A stretch of 64,000 bases of DNA from Tetradesmus obliquus. Its lineage: Eukaryota; Chlorophyta; Chlorophyceae; Sphaeropleales; Scenedesmaceae. Both the position numbers and the translations under genes were made by a program. The stretch is taken from contig CP126197.1 in assembly GCA_030272155.1 (NCBI GenBank), positions 744,001-808,000 on the forward strand, in the 5' to 3' direction. The notes beneath the pieces are model-generated. The model ran no database searches and was not told where the DNA came from. It saw only the letters and a program-made list of their open reading frames with translations. This document shows, one piece after another, positions 1-11,726 of the stretch. The first letter of the stretch is position 1. Every line of letters begins with the position of its first letter.

Positions 1-149
1 CGCCGTATCACTGTGTTTATAAGGCTATAAACCACTCAACGCTATTGATACTGCACGAGCGTTTGCTGTCACCCGTGCACGCCCCTTCTTGCAGGCCCAG
101 GTTCAACAGTCACCCCTTTGCTGTCCTGCTGACACCCCTGCGTTGCACA

Positions 150-249
150 ATGCAGTGCCACTACAAGCACCCCCTTAGCTCCTCCATCACTCACCAGCAG
201 CTTGCCAGCAGGCTGCAGCACCAGGTGCAGCACAATCCACAGCGCCACC

Positions 250-298
<49 letters not shown>

Positions 299-1358
299 GG
301 CAGCTCTGCTAGTAGCTCAAGGCCTCAAAGAAAACGTTGCCAAGCTGGCAGCAGTAGACACCATCCAGCAGGTCACATTGCAGCCAGTTAACCACAGCAT
401 CCCTAATGCCCCTGGCAAACAGGCCAGTGTGGCGATCTATGCACACCTGGCGGCAAAGTATGGTGGCAAAATCAATGCAGATGCTGCACAGGAAGGACTG
501 GAGTTGTATGGAGAGTATGTGGAGGAGGCAAAGCAGGTAAAGGTCTGGGTTTTAAGCTTAAGTTTGACACCAGGGTTCAAGAGGAAGCACATGCACCAGC
601 GCGGTTTGTGTTGCGGCATTGGCCTGCAGCAGGTGCCAGGGATCAGGGCGTGACATGCGGGTGATGCGGGTAGGGTGCTGCCTTCTCCTCCGCAGCTTGC
701 AACCGGGTTCAGATGATATGTGGGTTGAAAGTAGGGTGCGGTCTACTAATGCGGGTAAGTACTCGGGTACTAGCTGGCCCTCGCCTGTAACAAGCTGCAT
801 GGGGGGTTGTGGAGGAGGCACAGCATGTGAAGAGGTTTTGAGGCTCGACAGCAAGCGCATGCAACAACCATTCAGCAGCGCACTGGGTTGCAACGTCAGC
901 GGCTGCTGCTGGTGACAAGGAGTGACTCCGAGGCGGCGCATGCAGGGTGATGCCTGCCGAGTGCAGCTGCACAAGCAGCGCTGGGTGTGCAGCATGCCGG
1001 GTTTATGCATGTCCAATGAGCTCAACAGCTTCGTTGTGTGTTTGCTCGTGGTGCCGCTAGCTCTGCCCGTCTGCAGCTGCGATGACAAACTGCTTGGCGG
1101 CGACTCGGGCTTGGAAATCGCTGGGCAGATATATGCGAGACCAAGATACTTCGCTCCCGGCTCTCAAGCAGCACACCAAGCCTGGTGCTGCCCACATATA
1201 AGTTCAAATAGGGAAGCATTCTGAGGCCCCAGCATCCTTCCTTTTACTGTCTGCCTTGTTATTTTGGTGGTGCGCCGCTGCAGGTGCCGGGCTCCCACCC
1301 CAACATAGATATCTTGCTGGACGTGCTCAGCAATGGCGAAGAGCTGACAGTGGATGTT

Positions 1359-1370
<12 letters not shown>
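150..1370 (+). CDS. Small conserved protein, DUF2322-like, 2 exons
   Basis: Exons 150-536 and 1284-1370 join in phase 0 across a GT...AG intron and give a 156-157 aa protein ending at the TAG of 1368-1370. The N-terminal ~40 residues are basic and Ser/Gln-rich and run into poly-Gln (about 252-297), so they could be an organelle-targeting extension. The core contains SIPNAPGKQASVAIYAHLA, then GGKINADAAQEGLELYGEYV, and exon 2 supplies PGSHPNIDILLDVL. From memory this pattern resembles the short bacterial DUF2322 proteins, whose function is unknown to me; a profile search would settle it. The poly-Gln lies outside the conserved core. I chose the ATG at 150 as the first ATG in the open frame. A possible acceptor near 93 means an upstream exon could exist outside the window. 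Confidence 0.6.
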
Positions 1371-1395
<25 letters not shown>

Positions 1396-1997
1396 AACAG
1401 GTTGCGTGCAAGGGTCTGAGGGTCTCTTGCAATGTGTTGGCAGGCCACTCACTTAGCGTGGGGAGCGGTGGCCTTGGTGTGACTTGACAGCATAACCAAC
1501 CAGTCCAGAAGCTGTTCAATCATGTCGTTTATTCCGGTGCCACCGGAACAATAACTGAGTTATTATGTGCGAATGTCTGTCCTAGCTACAGCCGCTGATA
1601 CCGCCTAGAGGATGTGTTGGTTTGAATGTGTGCTGACCACACGGTGTTACTAGCGCTGGCACGGCCACGCTTGCACTGGTGGTGTTATTGAGATGATGAA
1701 CATGTAAAAGGACAAATATGTACAAGTCCAGGATACCAAAACGCTGGTAATGCATAGCTGCATGTCATACGAAGACATTATGCTGCCACTGGGCTGCAAA
1801 CAACCAGGCTGCGCACCTTCAAGCAACACTGGACATGTACGAACATGGTTAACATGGCTGTCCTGGCGCGCAACAGCAGATATCACAACTGGATCTGTGC
1901 CTCACAGACTACACAAATACATTATTTGTTGCAAACACATGCCAGGGTGAGCTGCGGTATTTGCCACAATGGGAGGTTACAGCCTCTTGCACACGAT
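1371..1997. other. Intergenic, nothing recognised
   Basis: This stretch separates two convergent genes, one ending at 1370 (+) and one at 1998 (-). A CAG run directly after the stop codon at 1368 continues to about 1393. I see no gene in the rest. Confidence 0.5.
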
Positions 1998-2053
1998 TCA
2001 AGGGCACAGCAATGCCAGTAACTCTTCGTCAGTAGCGTCCTCTCCCCCCACGA

Positions 2054-2095
<42 letters not shown>

Positions 2096-3069
2096 ACCAA
2101 GAATGGCTAGCCAGTACACCTTCAGCAGGTGCTTGAAATGCTGACAGCTGCTGCTGCTGGAGCTGATACACATTGTACTGAGCTGGCAGCGGCTGTAGCT
2201 GCGTCTGCAGCTGTGGCTGTAGCTGTGGCTGCAGGTGCGTCTGCAGCTGTGGCTGTAGCTGCGGCTGTAGCTGCGGCTGTAGCTGTGGCTGTGCAGTCCA
2301 AGGTGGTGCTGCTGCGTCAGCGGCATGTGCCTGCGGCGACAGGCCTGCCAGAGGCGCTGCTAAGCCAGCAGCGTGCTGAGCCTGCTGCTGGTGCTGCTCC
2401 TGCTGCTGCTGCTGGTACCACTGCTGCTGCTCCTGCTGCTGCTCGTACTGCTGCTGATCCCGTCGTTGCTGCACTTCAGCATCAATCCAGCTGTCAGCAA
2501 CAGCAGCAGCAGCACCACCACCTGCAGCTGCCTCTCCCCATGCAGCAGCACTGCTGTTCCCTGCTGCTGTGTCATCCCAGCTGTGTCCAGCAGCCCAAGC
2601 AGCAGCAGCACCAGTGTCATCTGCTCCAACACCAAAAGACCAGCCGCCCTGACCCGGCGTGAACTCGTCTGATTCTTCGTCGTCAGAGCTCTCAAAGAAG
2701 ATGTAATCCTCCAGCCTGAATGCACCAGGATTACTCACAGCGTCATCATCATCGCCATCTGCTAGCCAGCTGTCTGCTTCACTGCCAGCGTCAGCAGCAG
2801 CAGGCCTGGCAGCACCAGCGCTGCTGCTGCAGGTCTGCCTCTGTCTTGCGCTGCTTCGCCAGCTGCCGCTTTGCATTCTTCTTTGCAGCTTTTGCGCTCG
2901 CTGCAGCAGCAGCTGCTGCGTTGCGGCCCAGCCGGTCTCCAATCTGCTGCTCTGTGGTTGGCCTGCGCACACGAAAGTAAGCAAGACAGCAGTGCATGTC
3001 AAGCACAAGGCTTGTTGGGGTTGAGGAAGAGCACAGCCCACCTTGACAGCTTGGCAGCGCTGCTGCTGT

Positions 3070-3107
<38 letters not shown>

Positions 3108-3434
3108 CTGTGCCAATTGCAGGGTCCAAATGCAGTAGCTGTATGGAGATGGCTGCGTGCCCAAGCACAGGTGATGCAGCAGTAACACACACATTGTTGG
3201 TTGAGTTGGTGACGTTATGAAAAGCACAACAGGCCGTGCAACATGCGCAGGCTGCAAGTGCAATCCACAGCTCTACACTTACTCCACGCAGCAACCTAAC
3301 GCAATGTGTCAAGCACAGAAAGTACACATTCTACCTCCCACTTACGCGGCTTGTGGCTGTACCGCTGCTGATGCTAGCCGCACTGGCTTGCTGTTGAGCG
3401 ATGGCTTCTGAGGCTTCTGGGCTGCCTTGGGGCG

Positions 3435-3470
<36 letters not shown>

Positions 3471-3481
3471 CGGTGGCTTCT

Positions 3482-3532
<51 letters not shown>

Positions 3533-3600
3533 CAGCTGCTGCTGCTGGCGCAGCTGCTGCTGCTGGCGCAGCTGCCTTGGCAGGCTGCCTTGGCAGGCTG
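1998..3600 (-). CDS. Unknown low-complexity protein with basic and acidic segments
   Basis: On the minus strand an Ala/Pro/Lys-rich exon (roughly 3346-3600, with segments KKPPPRA and KPQKPSLNSKPVRL) ends at a strong GTAAGT donor. It joins in frame to 3042-3107 (Ser-rich, ending AAKLS) and then to an exon starting at 2962 (PTTEQQIGDRLGRN, then the basic stretch AKKNAKRQLAKQRKTEAD). An acidic segment (FFESSDDEESDEF), long poly-Gln and the C-terminus DATDEELLALLCP with stop at 1998-2000 follow. The basic and acidic parts lie in different frames, switching near 2785; I cannot tell whether that is a very short intron or an indel. The 5' end is not resolved. The basic-then-acidic layout suggests a nucleic-acid-associated protein, but I recognise no domain. 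Confidence 0.4.
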
Positions 3601-4936
3601 CTGGCTCTTGCGCAAGATCATTTTTTGGGCATAAGACACCTGGCAGCACAGCAGTATGGAGAGTTGCAGGAGCGACAGACTTGCAGGAAATGCAGTTGCA
3701 GGAAATACAGATTGCAATTGCTGAATGCAACCTTTCTAAAAAACACTGGCAGTTTCTGGGCATGGGACACCTGGCAGCTCAGAAGAGAGGAAGAACAAAA
3801 GTTGAACAAATATATAAATGTAGGTGAACAAAAGATCAGCCCAGCTATCTATGCGGTTTACGTATAATCATGCACAGCGGACTTGTTGTCTGCCACGCGC
3901 TACACCTGTACTGTGAGACTCACCAGTGCCCGGCATATGCCAGTGGTGCTGCCGCAGTCCAGCAAAGCATACTATGATTTCACAATCCACGCACACAAAC
4001 CATGCACGCACTACGATGCAGGCACAGCACTGCGCTCCCATATACTTTTTCAAAGTCCTGCTGCTCCTCAACAGGTCTGCACACGCACCCTGCTCGCGCA
4101 CACGAATGACACCTGAGTGCCTTTGCCCCTGCCTTTGGTGCATAAGAATCCTCCCTTAGCGCTCTTGTCCCTGAACAGCAGCGGCAAAAGCATACGTCAG
4201 GGTGATACAAAAGTATATTTTTGAGGTTCAGCTTTGAAAGCAGGGGGTTTACCCTGGTTTGCGCTCATGAGCGGAGTAGCAGCCTGAGGCAGATCTTAGT
4301 CCTGAGATGTACTGTGTTGTACTTGCGCTGGGGCGCAACATACGTGCTGCTGGCAATTCCTCGGCCAGCGCCTCTAGCTGGTGGTGTGAAGTTGGCTGGT
4401 GCAGAATGTTATGTGCTGCAGCCGCTGCGCGGAGTTCCGCCTGGTTCGCTGACAACAACTCGCTTGTTCATGTTCAAAATCATTTGAATTTGCAGTCACC
4501 TGTTTTGGCCGCCCATGCCCAGGTACTTGCATTTCCTGGCATGCTGCTGCAGGCAGTGCTCATGATAGATGTCGAGTCAAGTGGCGCGTGGCAGCGCGCA
4601 TAGCACACCACAGAGACGCACTCCTGCAAGCAGAAGAGCAGCACAGCAGCTGGCTCCAAGGGTGCAGGACTGCTGATCACCATTCATCCCACTCCTGTAA
4701 TGACTAGTTTCCACGATTTGCTGTAATTGAGTGTGCTGGTGCAGCATGCTGCTGCTTTTGCTGTTGCATACAGAGCACAGTTGTGTGCTGTGTGCTGTGC
4801 AGGGGGTGCTGCTGCGGAGGTTCCAGCATGCAGCATCAGCAGGCAGTCATCAGGTGGGACATACACACCTCATAACGAGCGTCAGCTTCTTTTAAAAAAG
4901 GGGGTTGCCGCAGTAATCGCACATCCTGGCTTCCCC

Positions 4937-4961
4937 TCCCTCCCTCCCTCCCTCCCTCGCC
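4937..4961. repeat. TCCC tetranucleotide microsatellite
   Basis: Five or six CCCT/TCCC units in a row, in non-coding sequence. Confidence 0.85.
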
Positions 4962-5754
4962 TGGCTCAGCAGCTGTGCTGCTCGCCATGTTGCTACTGGT
5001 GTTTCCGCTCTCAACGCAATGTTAACTAAAATAAAACAAGCCTTTAGTTATTAAAGGCAACCTTGGCGATCGATCAGCCCTAACAATAGCTAGAAAGCAG
5101 CTTGCCTTGAGTTTGGTGCAGAAGACTACAGCAGGCAAGCGAGTAGCGCCGGTTGCGCGTATAAAATAGCACCGTCAGTTGCAGCGTTCAGGTTTGGATC
5201 TCTTGCTTCGCAAGGGGGTGCCCCTGTGATGATCGATCCAAAAGAACTAGGGTTTTTGTCGGGTACAGCTGCAGGCGTCGTTGAATTTTCAGGTTGCTCA
5301 GCTAGCATAAGCTGTTGGAGTGTGAATTGCTGCTTGCTGCAAGCACAGTCCACATGAGCAGCACATGTGCTCCGGGCGCTGCACTTGCCAGGTGGGGAAT
5401 AGGATTTTGAGCCCCAGCTGTTTCTGTCATGTGACTCACTTCACAAGATGTTGCAGCTACACAACTTCAAAGCAGCTGCTTGATAACCCGAGGTGTATCA
5501 CTGTCAACGAGCAACCGCACCCACCATGCATTCAATCATGCTGCCACACTTCAAGTGTGAGGTGGCCATGCAACAAAGTGACGTCTCCAAACCATCAGTC
5601 AATAGTGTGCACATCACAGCAAACTCTCTTTGGACAGCTCAGCTCAACAGTGTTGCCAAACTGCGAAAGAAGCCGCGCGTAAGCGCAACAGTGCCTGGTT
5701 AGCTGTGAACGACTTGCTGCCGTACTAAGATGGCGTCGCACCTCCAATGTTTGG

Positions 5755-5818
5755 GACACATGCTGCGTTGTCGCACACATTCTGCCTTGACACATGCTGC
5801 GTTGTCGCACACATTCTG
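5755..5818. repeat. 34-bp-period direct repeat, two copies
   Basis: A 30-base sequence beginning GACACATGCTGCGTTG at 5755 is repeated exactly starting at 5789. Only a four-base spacer separates the copies. No gene is associated with it. Confidence 0.85.
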
Positions 5819-6317
5819 TTTCACACATGTCTTCTTGAACGTATTTTAACCCCTCACCTCATTTGAGGGCCGCTGGTTGCAGCACTGCTGTTCAAGCAGG
5901 CATGAAGCTGTGTTACTTATGCTGAAAACAGCAGCTGCTGCTCGATGAAGAGCCATGGTGTTGCTTGCAACATTGCAACAGCTGAGCATCTGACGCAGAG
6001 TAGCGCTGCTGCCATACAACACAGAATGAAGGTGGCCACATGTGTGTGCACACTCATGCACAGCTGCAGAAACTGAACAGCGACTTGCACATGCTGCACA
6101 GCACATCCATCGTATGGCATAAGCGCTTAGGGCGTAAGCCCTTCTGCCCAACACCACTCACACGCATGCTCTGCATGCTAACGCGACTACTGCTGCTGCT
6201 GGGGCTGCTCTTACCCCTGCTGCTGTTATCAGATGGCACACCGTTGCTTGGAACACACGTCAGCATCAACGACAAATACCAATAGCATCCACTGCTGCCG
6301 CGCCTCCAGATCACACA

Positions 6318-6490
6318 CGGTGTCACACAGTGTCACTGCCCACATCACTTCCCACATCACACAGTGTCACTGCCCACACCACTGCCCACATCACACAGTG
6401 TCACTACCCACATCACACAGTGCCACTACCCACATCACTGTCCACTTCACACAGTGTCACTGCCCACATCACGCAGTGTCACTGCCCACA
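6318..6490. repeat. Minisatellite of ~21-22 bp units
   Basis: Repeated, slightly degenerate units built on CACATCACACAGTGTCACTG, with some shortened ones. The array stops right beside the stop codon of the leucine-rich-repeat gene at 6491, so it falls in that gene's 3' untranslated region. Confidence 0.85.
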
Positions 6491-7711
6491 TCATCTGCTG
6501 CTAGCCACTGCTGCCCAAAAGCCCCTCACAGCCTCATCTGTCACATCACCCCGCCTGTCCACCCCCAGCTGCTGCAGCCGCACCAGCCCTGTCAGCTGCA
6601 TCAGGCCCTGCCGCGTCACCCCAGCATTGCCCTCCAGCCGCAGCTGCGTCAGCTGACTCAGCGTGCCAATGTCAGCCGGCCACGCGCCGCCGGGCAGGCT
6701 GCAGCTGCTTAGGTCTAGGTGCTGCAGCTGCTGGCAGCTGCATGCCAGTGCTGCTGCAGCCTCATCCCCTACACCCGCACCCAGCCCTGCCAGCACCAGG
6801 CGCGTGAGGCCATTGAGCGCTGTCAGCGCCAGCGCATCATCACGCACTAGGCGCGAGCCGGGCAAGAAGCAGAGGTCTCGCAGCCTCGTCAAGCCAGCCA
6901 ATGCGCTGCATGCCTCAACTGCCGCCTCACGCCTAGACCGTATCACTGCCAGCAGGTCGAGCTTGGTGAGGCTGGTTGCTGCTGCCAGGCCCCGCTGTAT
7001 CGCCTCCCAGTCTTCCCTGCTGCTGGGTGTGTCGTTATAGTACAGTTTAAGCTCGCACAGCTGCGGCAGCTGCGCCCATATGGGTGCGGCTGCCGCTGCT
7101 ACCTCCAGGTCGTCAAACTGGACTGACAGCTGCTGCAGGGCTGGCAGCTGTGCCACTATGCGCTGCAGCTTCTCTTCGCTCCAACACACACATGTCAGGC
7201 CCTGCAGCTGCTGCAGCTGCGCCATTGCTGGCTCCTGTACACTTGCACTGCTTGATTGTCCCACGTCCAGCTGTCGCAGCTGAGGAGGGAAGCGCGTCTC
7301 CGGATGGAATTCGGCCCAGGGGCCGTTGACCAGCTCCTGCAGCTGCGTCATGTGGCAGAAGTCCAGCGCCGGCCAGTAGCCGCCGTCAATGGATGGGAGG
7401 CGCAGCGTCCGCAGCGTCAGCGGGGGCATTCCCGATGTAGCAGACAGCCAGCTTGTAGGATCGCCGCACATGTCATCTGTGTTTGCGAGCGTGAGTTGCT
7501 GCAGGCTGCTCAGCCCTGCAAGGGCCGCTGATGTCACTTCGCCATCCACTGAATATCCGTCTGCAGCACGCTGTCCTTTGGGGCAGCCCAGGTCCAGGTG
7601 CAGCTGCGTCAGGCTGTGAGCTGGCAGTGCAGCCAGCAGCTCTGGCGAGCCCCGCCAGCTGCTGCTGAAGTTGGCCAGGCGCAGGCCTGGCTGCTGCTGC
7701 TTCACTTCAGT

Positions 7712-7744
<33 letters not shown>

Positions 7745-8119
7745 GTTTGCTGCGTCTGCTGCAGCTGCTGCTGCCGACTGCAATGCCTCCTGCAGCAGCA
7801 GCCTGCCTTCCTCTAGGTGCTGCTGCCACGGCAGGCCATCAACCTCATCGACCGCCGGCTCTTCTGCAATGTAGCGCACGCTCTGGACCAGGCGAAAATG
7901 CTTGGGTAGCCACTGCACAAAGCTGCGCAGGCACGACAGCGGCGCGCTGGGGCGCAGCACAACTTCCACGCCGCAGTAGCTGCTCTTTTGCACAGCCTGC
8001 CTCAGCGCCTTGCATGTGGTGGCTATTGCACACAGCACACTTAGGTTGTCGCAGAACACTGCATTCCTACAAGCTACTTCCAGTACGAGAACAGCCACAT
8101 CCTGCAATGAAATTTGCAT
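6491..8119 (-). CDS. Leucine-rich repeat protein, possibly F-box type
   Basis: A single uninterrupted exon encodes 542 aa from the ATG at 8117-8119. The first ~60 residues (LEVACRNAVFCDNLSVLCAI, then TCKALRQAV) look like the small helical F-box-like start common in algal leucine-rich-repeat proteins. A spacer with a poly-Ala run follows. From about residue 170 there are repeated leucine-rich units such as SLTQLHLDL, SLQQLTLANTDDM, CQQLQHLDLSSC, SQLTQLRLEGNAGV and RLQQLGVDRRGDVTDEAV. Such proteins act as binding scaffolds and, if the F-box is real, as substrate receptors of SCF ubiquitin ligases. The lack of introns contrasts with the other genes here. The repeat family call is firm; the F-box and substrate are inference. 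Confidence 0.8.
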
Positions 8120-8382
8120 TGGAATCCATGCATCAAGGGGCGGTGGTGGACGGACAGGTTGCAGCAGCTGTTAGCTGTGCAGCAGCAGCATGTTGGGGTC
8201 AGGGGAAGCTGCACATGCGCATACATGACCATGCCAGGCAAAGCTCGCAGCATCTAGATCATATTATTTGAAGGGTGCAGATAGCCTCGCCATCGTGCTG
8301 CAATTAATCTATTGTCACTGAGCACGCTGCAACTACAGGCCTGGTACTGCTCACCTGCTGGTGGTTCTCCATGACAGACGGC

Positions 8383-8885
8383 TCAACCAGCACAAATAAC
8401 TTTTGTCCTAAGCAGTTTGTTCGATATGTTCGATATGTAGAAGATGTTTTGGCTCTTAAAGCCCTCAGGGCCTGGCTCGATGGCTTCGTCAAGCAAGCGT
8501 CCGGTTGCAGTAGCACACCAGCGCACGAATCTCAACGCTGCTGCATGATTATCCAGTTTCGTGTGCTAAACGTGACAGTAGCAGGCACAATAAATAGATC
8601 GAGAGCTGTTTCAGCGAAGTCAACGACACCTCAGCGGGAAGGCTTTGATCAGACAATCTGCCAGCGATGGATGCCAGTAAGGGGTTCTGTTTGCTTAGCT
8701 TTCATACATACCGTCCAGAAATGCAACATCAACTGCATGCTGCCAGCCAGGCGGCAGCTTCTTGTATACCCGCACGTACCCATGGTTACCGGGGCCGCAG
8801 CTGACCTTCCGGGCTTTGCAATTGTTGTATCATTCCGTGTACATAACATCTCAAGTTGAAGCTCACCTGTAAACGACAGTAGCAT
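8383..8885 (-). CDS. Tentative small three-exon gene of unknown function
   Basis: Three minus-strand pieces close in frame: 8867-8885 (ATG, MLLSFT), 8712-8813 (contains CGPGNHGYVRVYKKLPPGW and ends at a GTATGT donor) and 8383-8540 (contains LLDEAIEPGPEGFKSQNIFY, then SNKLLRTKVICAG and TGA). The sum is 93 codons. The composition is balanced and free of triplet repeats, unlike random frames nearby. The first intron would be only about 53 nt, and the true first exon may lie further upstream. I do not recognise the family. Confidence 0.35.
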
Positions 8886-9048
8886 GATGATACAGAATCA
8901 TGTGCAGAGCAAGTACCCTGGTGATTTCTTGGATTTTGTCAGCCCCCCTGTCTTCTAGGCATTTATCACGCCGTGATACGGCGTATGCCTGTCTTACATC
9001 AAAAAGCCTAGGGCCCCTGTCTGCCCTACAAGTCGGCCTTGACCAGCC

Positions 9049-9219
9049 ATGCTGAGCAAATTCGTGAGATTCTGCTCCAACACTGCGTTGAAGGCTTTTG
9101 GTCGCACGCTTGACCCGTTCAACACCTATGAAAGGATCACCACACGCAGCAGAGTGGCCAGTTTCCTGCAAGTGACCTGTAAAAAGCTTGCATTGGCATG
9201 TAAACACAGTTTGCAATAG
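9049..9219 (+). CDS. Small open frame, possible mitochondrial N-terminal exon
   Basis: A 56-codon frame starts at the ATG of 9049 with MLSKFVRFCSNTALKAFG followed by DPFNTYERITTRSRVASF. The start is hydrophobic and basic without acidic residues, as in a mitochondrial presequence. A possible donor (GTGACC) near 9170 would make this the first exon of a longer gene, but I could not place later exons. It diverges from the tentative gene starting at 8885. Confidence 0.3.
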   Translation: MLSKFVRFCSNTALKAFGRTLDPFNTYERITTRSRVASFLQVTCKKLALACKHSLQ

Positions 9220-10284
9220 CTGAATGCAACAGTTGCTCACTCACGCATCTAGGAGACGCCCCCTGCCACCATGGCTGCTGTCTTCAACTTCATATATTCT
9301 GATGTGCTGCTCCTCCTGCTATTACTTGTTCTAGTATTACCTGCAATCACAATAAAACCTGGTCAGTGCTGTTCCCGCAGCAGCCACGATGACTAGGGGG
9401 AACGAGCACTGACGGTCTTCTGGTCCTTTGTAGTCTGAGGTAGCCCTGGTGTAGTGTTGTCAGTGACACGCTCAGGTCGTCACTTTCAGCACAGGTGTGT
9501 AGAGGGGTCGTTTTCCTCGCAAAGAGGCAGGAGAAGCAGCAGTGTGTTTGGTACATGTGGAGGTGGGGGGGCATGCATGTATGCCTGCCTTTCATTGGTC
9601 GTTAACTGCTGCAGTGAACAGGTGCATGTCAGGCTGCATTGTTTATGTTGCTGTCCTTTCCAGTCCTGCGCGTGCTGGGCCTGCCATCCCAGCTGGCAAT
9701 CAGCACTGGCTGCTCTCTAAACAAACACGCATGGCATGAGCTGCTGCAACAGCAGCTGTGCCTGCTTGGCCTGAAATGAAAATGACAGAGCCACCAACCA
9801 TTTCCTCAGCATACCATATGCTGCCGGCTATTCCCAATGCGCAGCAGTGGGCTATCAACGCTTCAGCAGCACAATGCAGCAGCAGCAGTAGCTGGACATC
9901 AGATATTCATGTTGACGCATATGCATGCAGATGATTGGTTTGATCATACAGCGCAGCATGCTGCAGCAGCGGCGCAGCAACCCCATGTGCGCGAGCGCAT
10001 CAGCAAAACAACAGAACCGGCCATTTCTATGCCTGATATGGTGGGCCCCTACCCATATCTCTGCAACACATCGTGCTGTATGGTACAGTTTGCAGGAACA
10101 ACTGCACCCTTCATCTGGCTCGCAACAGACGTGCACAGCTCATGTGTGTTCTTCTGACACACGCCAATCAACTCAAAACAACCACTCTTTGTGCCGCGGG
10201 GTGCGGTGCGCAGCATACACAAAGAACTTGCAACCAATTGGAGCACACCATGTCTTTCAAACGTTAAAACCCCAGGTTCAGCCC
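9220..10284. other. No gene recognised
   Basis: A short hydrophobic frame begins in good context near 9271 but stops after about 40 codons, and I see no convincing exon chain. The remaining open frames are short and unremarkable. Confidence 0.4.
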
Positions 10285-10350
10285 GTGCTACCACCCCTCA
10301 CTCTGCCACTGCAACTGCCACGTCAGCCACACTGATATCTGGCTCACTGT

Positions 10351-10387
<37 letters not shown>

Positions 10388-10726
10388 CGGATGCTGCAGC
10401 AGCAGTCTGGCCAGTCATTGCATCGCGTGGCACAGGCACTGGTTGATTGTGATGGGCGGGCTGCCGTCGTACGTTGCTTTTGCCACGTCAGCAGTACCAC
10501 AGACACCATCCCAGCAACATATACAGCGCCCCATTGCCTCAGCACAAGGCCTGGGGCACGTATTAAGAGCCAAGGGCAGTACCAGGCACCCGTCACTCCG
10601 CCACTGCACCTGCCACGTCAGCCTCACTGATATTTGGCTCACTGCTAGCAGCAGCAGCAGCAGCAGCACTGCTGCGGCAGCAGCCGCAGTGCCAATGTGC
10701 CAGCAGTCAGGCCTGTCATCGCATCC
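10285..10726 (-). repeat. Decayed copies of the 3' end of the formamidase last exon
   Basis: Just past the formamidase stop at 10727 the terminal coding segment (DISEADVAGAVAE and the preceding bases) recurs near 10585-10640 and 10285-10340. The ADVAKATYDGS-to-CLCHAM part recurs near 10430-10505. CAG triplets separate the copies. They lie downstream of the stop codon in transcript order. Confidence 0.75.
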
Positions 10727-11061
10727 TCACTCCGCCACTGCACCTGCCACGTCAGCCTCACTAATATCAGGCGCTGACCCGCTGCCGCTGCTGGCAGCAG
10801 CTGGCCCCGTCATCGCATGGCACAGGCACTGGTTGATTGTGATCGGCAGGCTGCCGTCGTATGTTGCTTTCGCCACGTCAGCAGTGCCGCGCAGGGCGAC
10901 GCCCTGGGGCGGGATCCCGCCTTTCTTGGGGCGCACATCTTGGTCGAAGATGGCTGTGGGGATAGCCAGCGTGGCCACTGCAGCATGACAGCAGCAGCAG
11001 CAGCAGCAACTCGTCAAAGATGGCTGTGGGATTAGCCAGTGTGGCCACTGCAAGCAAAAAT

Positions 11062-11112
<51 letters not shown>

Positions 11113-11159
11113 TTGTCAAAGATGGCCGTGGGGATGGCCAGAGTGGCCACTGCATGCGT

Positions 11160-11195
<36 letters not shown>

Positions 11196-11399
11196 GCAGC
11201 GGTGGCGGCAGCTGAAGTTCGGACATGGTTTTATTGTTGCTGCAGCAGCGGCTGCCAGTGATGCCGGGAGCCATGCAGTTTAGAGCTGCTGCAGGCTTCT
11301 AAGCATGCTGTCTCTGCAGCACCCCTCTTGGTTGCAGCGAGCAGCGCAACTTGCAGCAAAGAAGCAAAGCTGCAGGCTTGCTGGCAACATCAGCAGATT

Positions 11400-11430
<31 letters not shown>

Positions 11431-11663
11431 TGCAGCCGTACCTGCGTTGAGCACGTCCACCATGCTGCTCATGTGTAACAAAGCAAAGAAGCAAAACTGC
11501 ATACATGCTGGCAACATTGAATTGATTGAGATAGGATAGTTACATGTGGGTCCTGGCACCATCTTAGATGGTAAATGGCAGCCTTACCTGCATTGGGCAC
11601 GTCCACGATGCCGCTGATGCGGCCCTCACAGGGGCAGCACGACAGCAGCAGGTACACCTGCAC

Positions 11664-11726
<63 letters not shown>

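Larger units (their letters stand above)
3601..6317. other. Long region without a convincing gene
   Basis: I found no reading frame here with conserved-looking composition on either strand. The open frames present are short, and some are low-complexity shadows. A short sequence around 3628-3655 is repeated imperfectly at 3758-3786, which may be a decayed exon-edge copy belonging to the gene ending at 1998. Two small repeats inside this stretch are listed separately. Confidence 0.5.

Noticed and set aside
6318-6490. CRISPR-like look of evenly spaced repeats
   Set aside because: Units are contiguous with no unique spacers, and the DNA is clearly nuclear eukaryotic.
8371-8859. 162-codon plus-strand open frame
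   Set aside because: Its composition is unremarkable and it lies antisense to three minus-strand segments that join in phase.
8863-9240. Minus-strand open frame with HLQETGHS as an endonuclease fragment of a retroelement
   Set aside because: Only a few residues hint at it; no catalytic motif or neighbouring reverse transcriptase is present.
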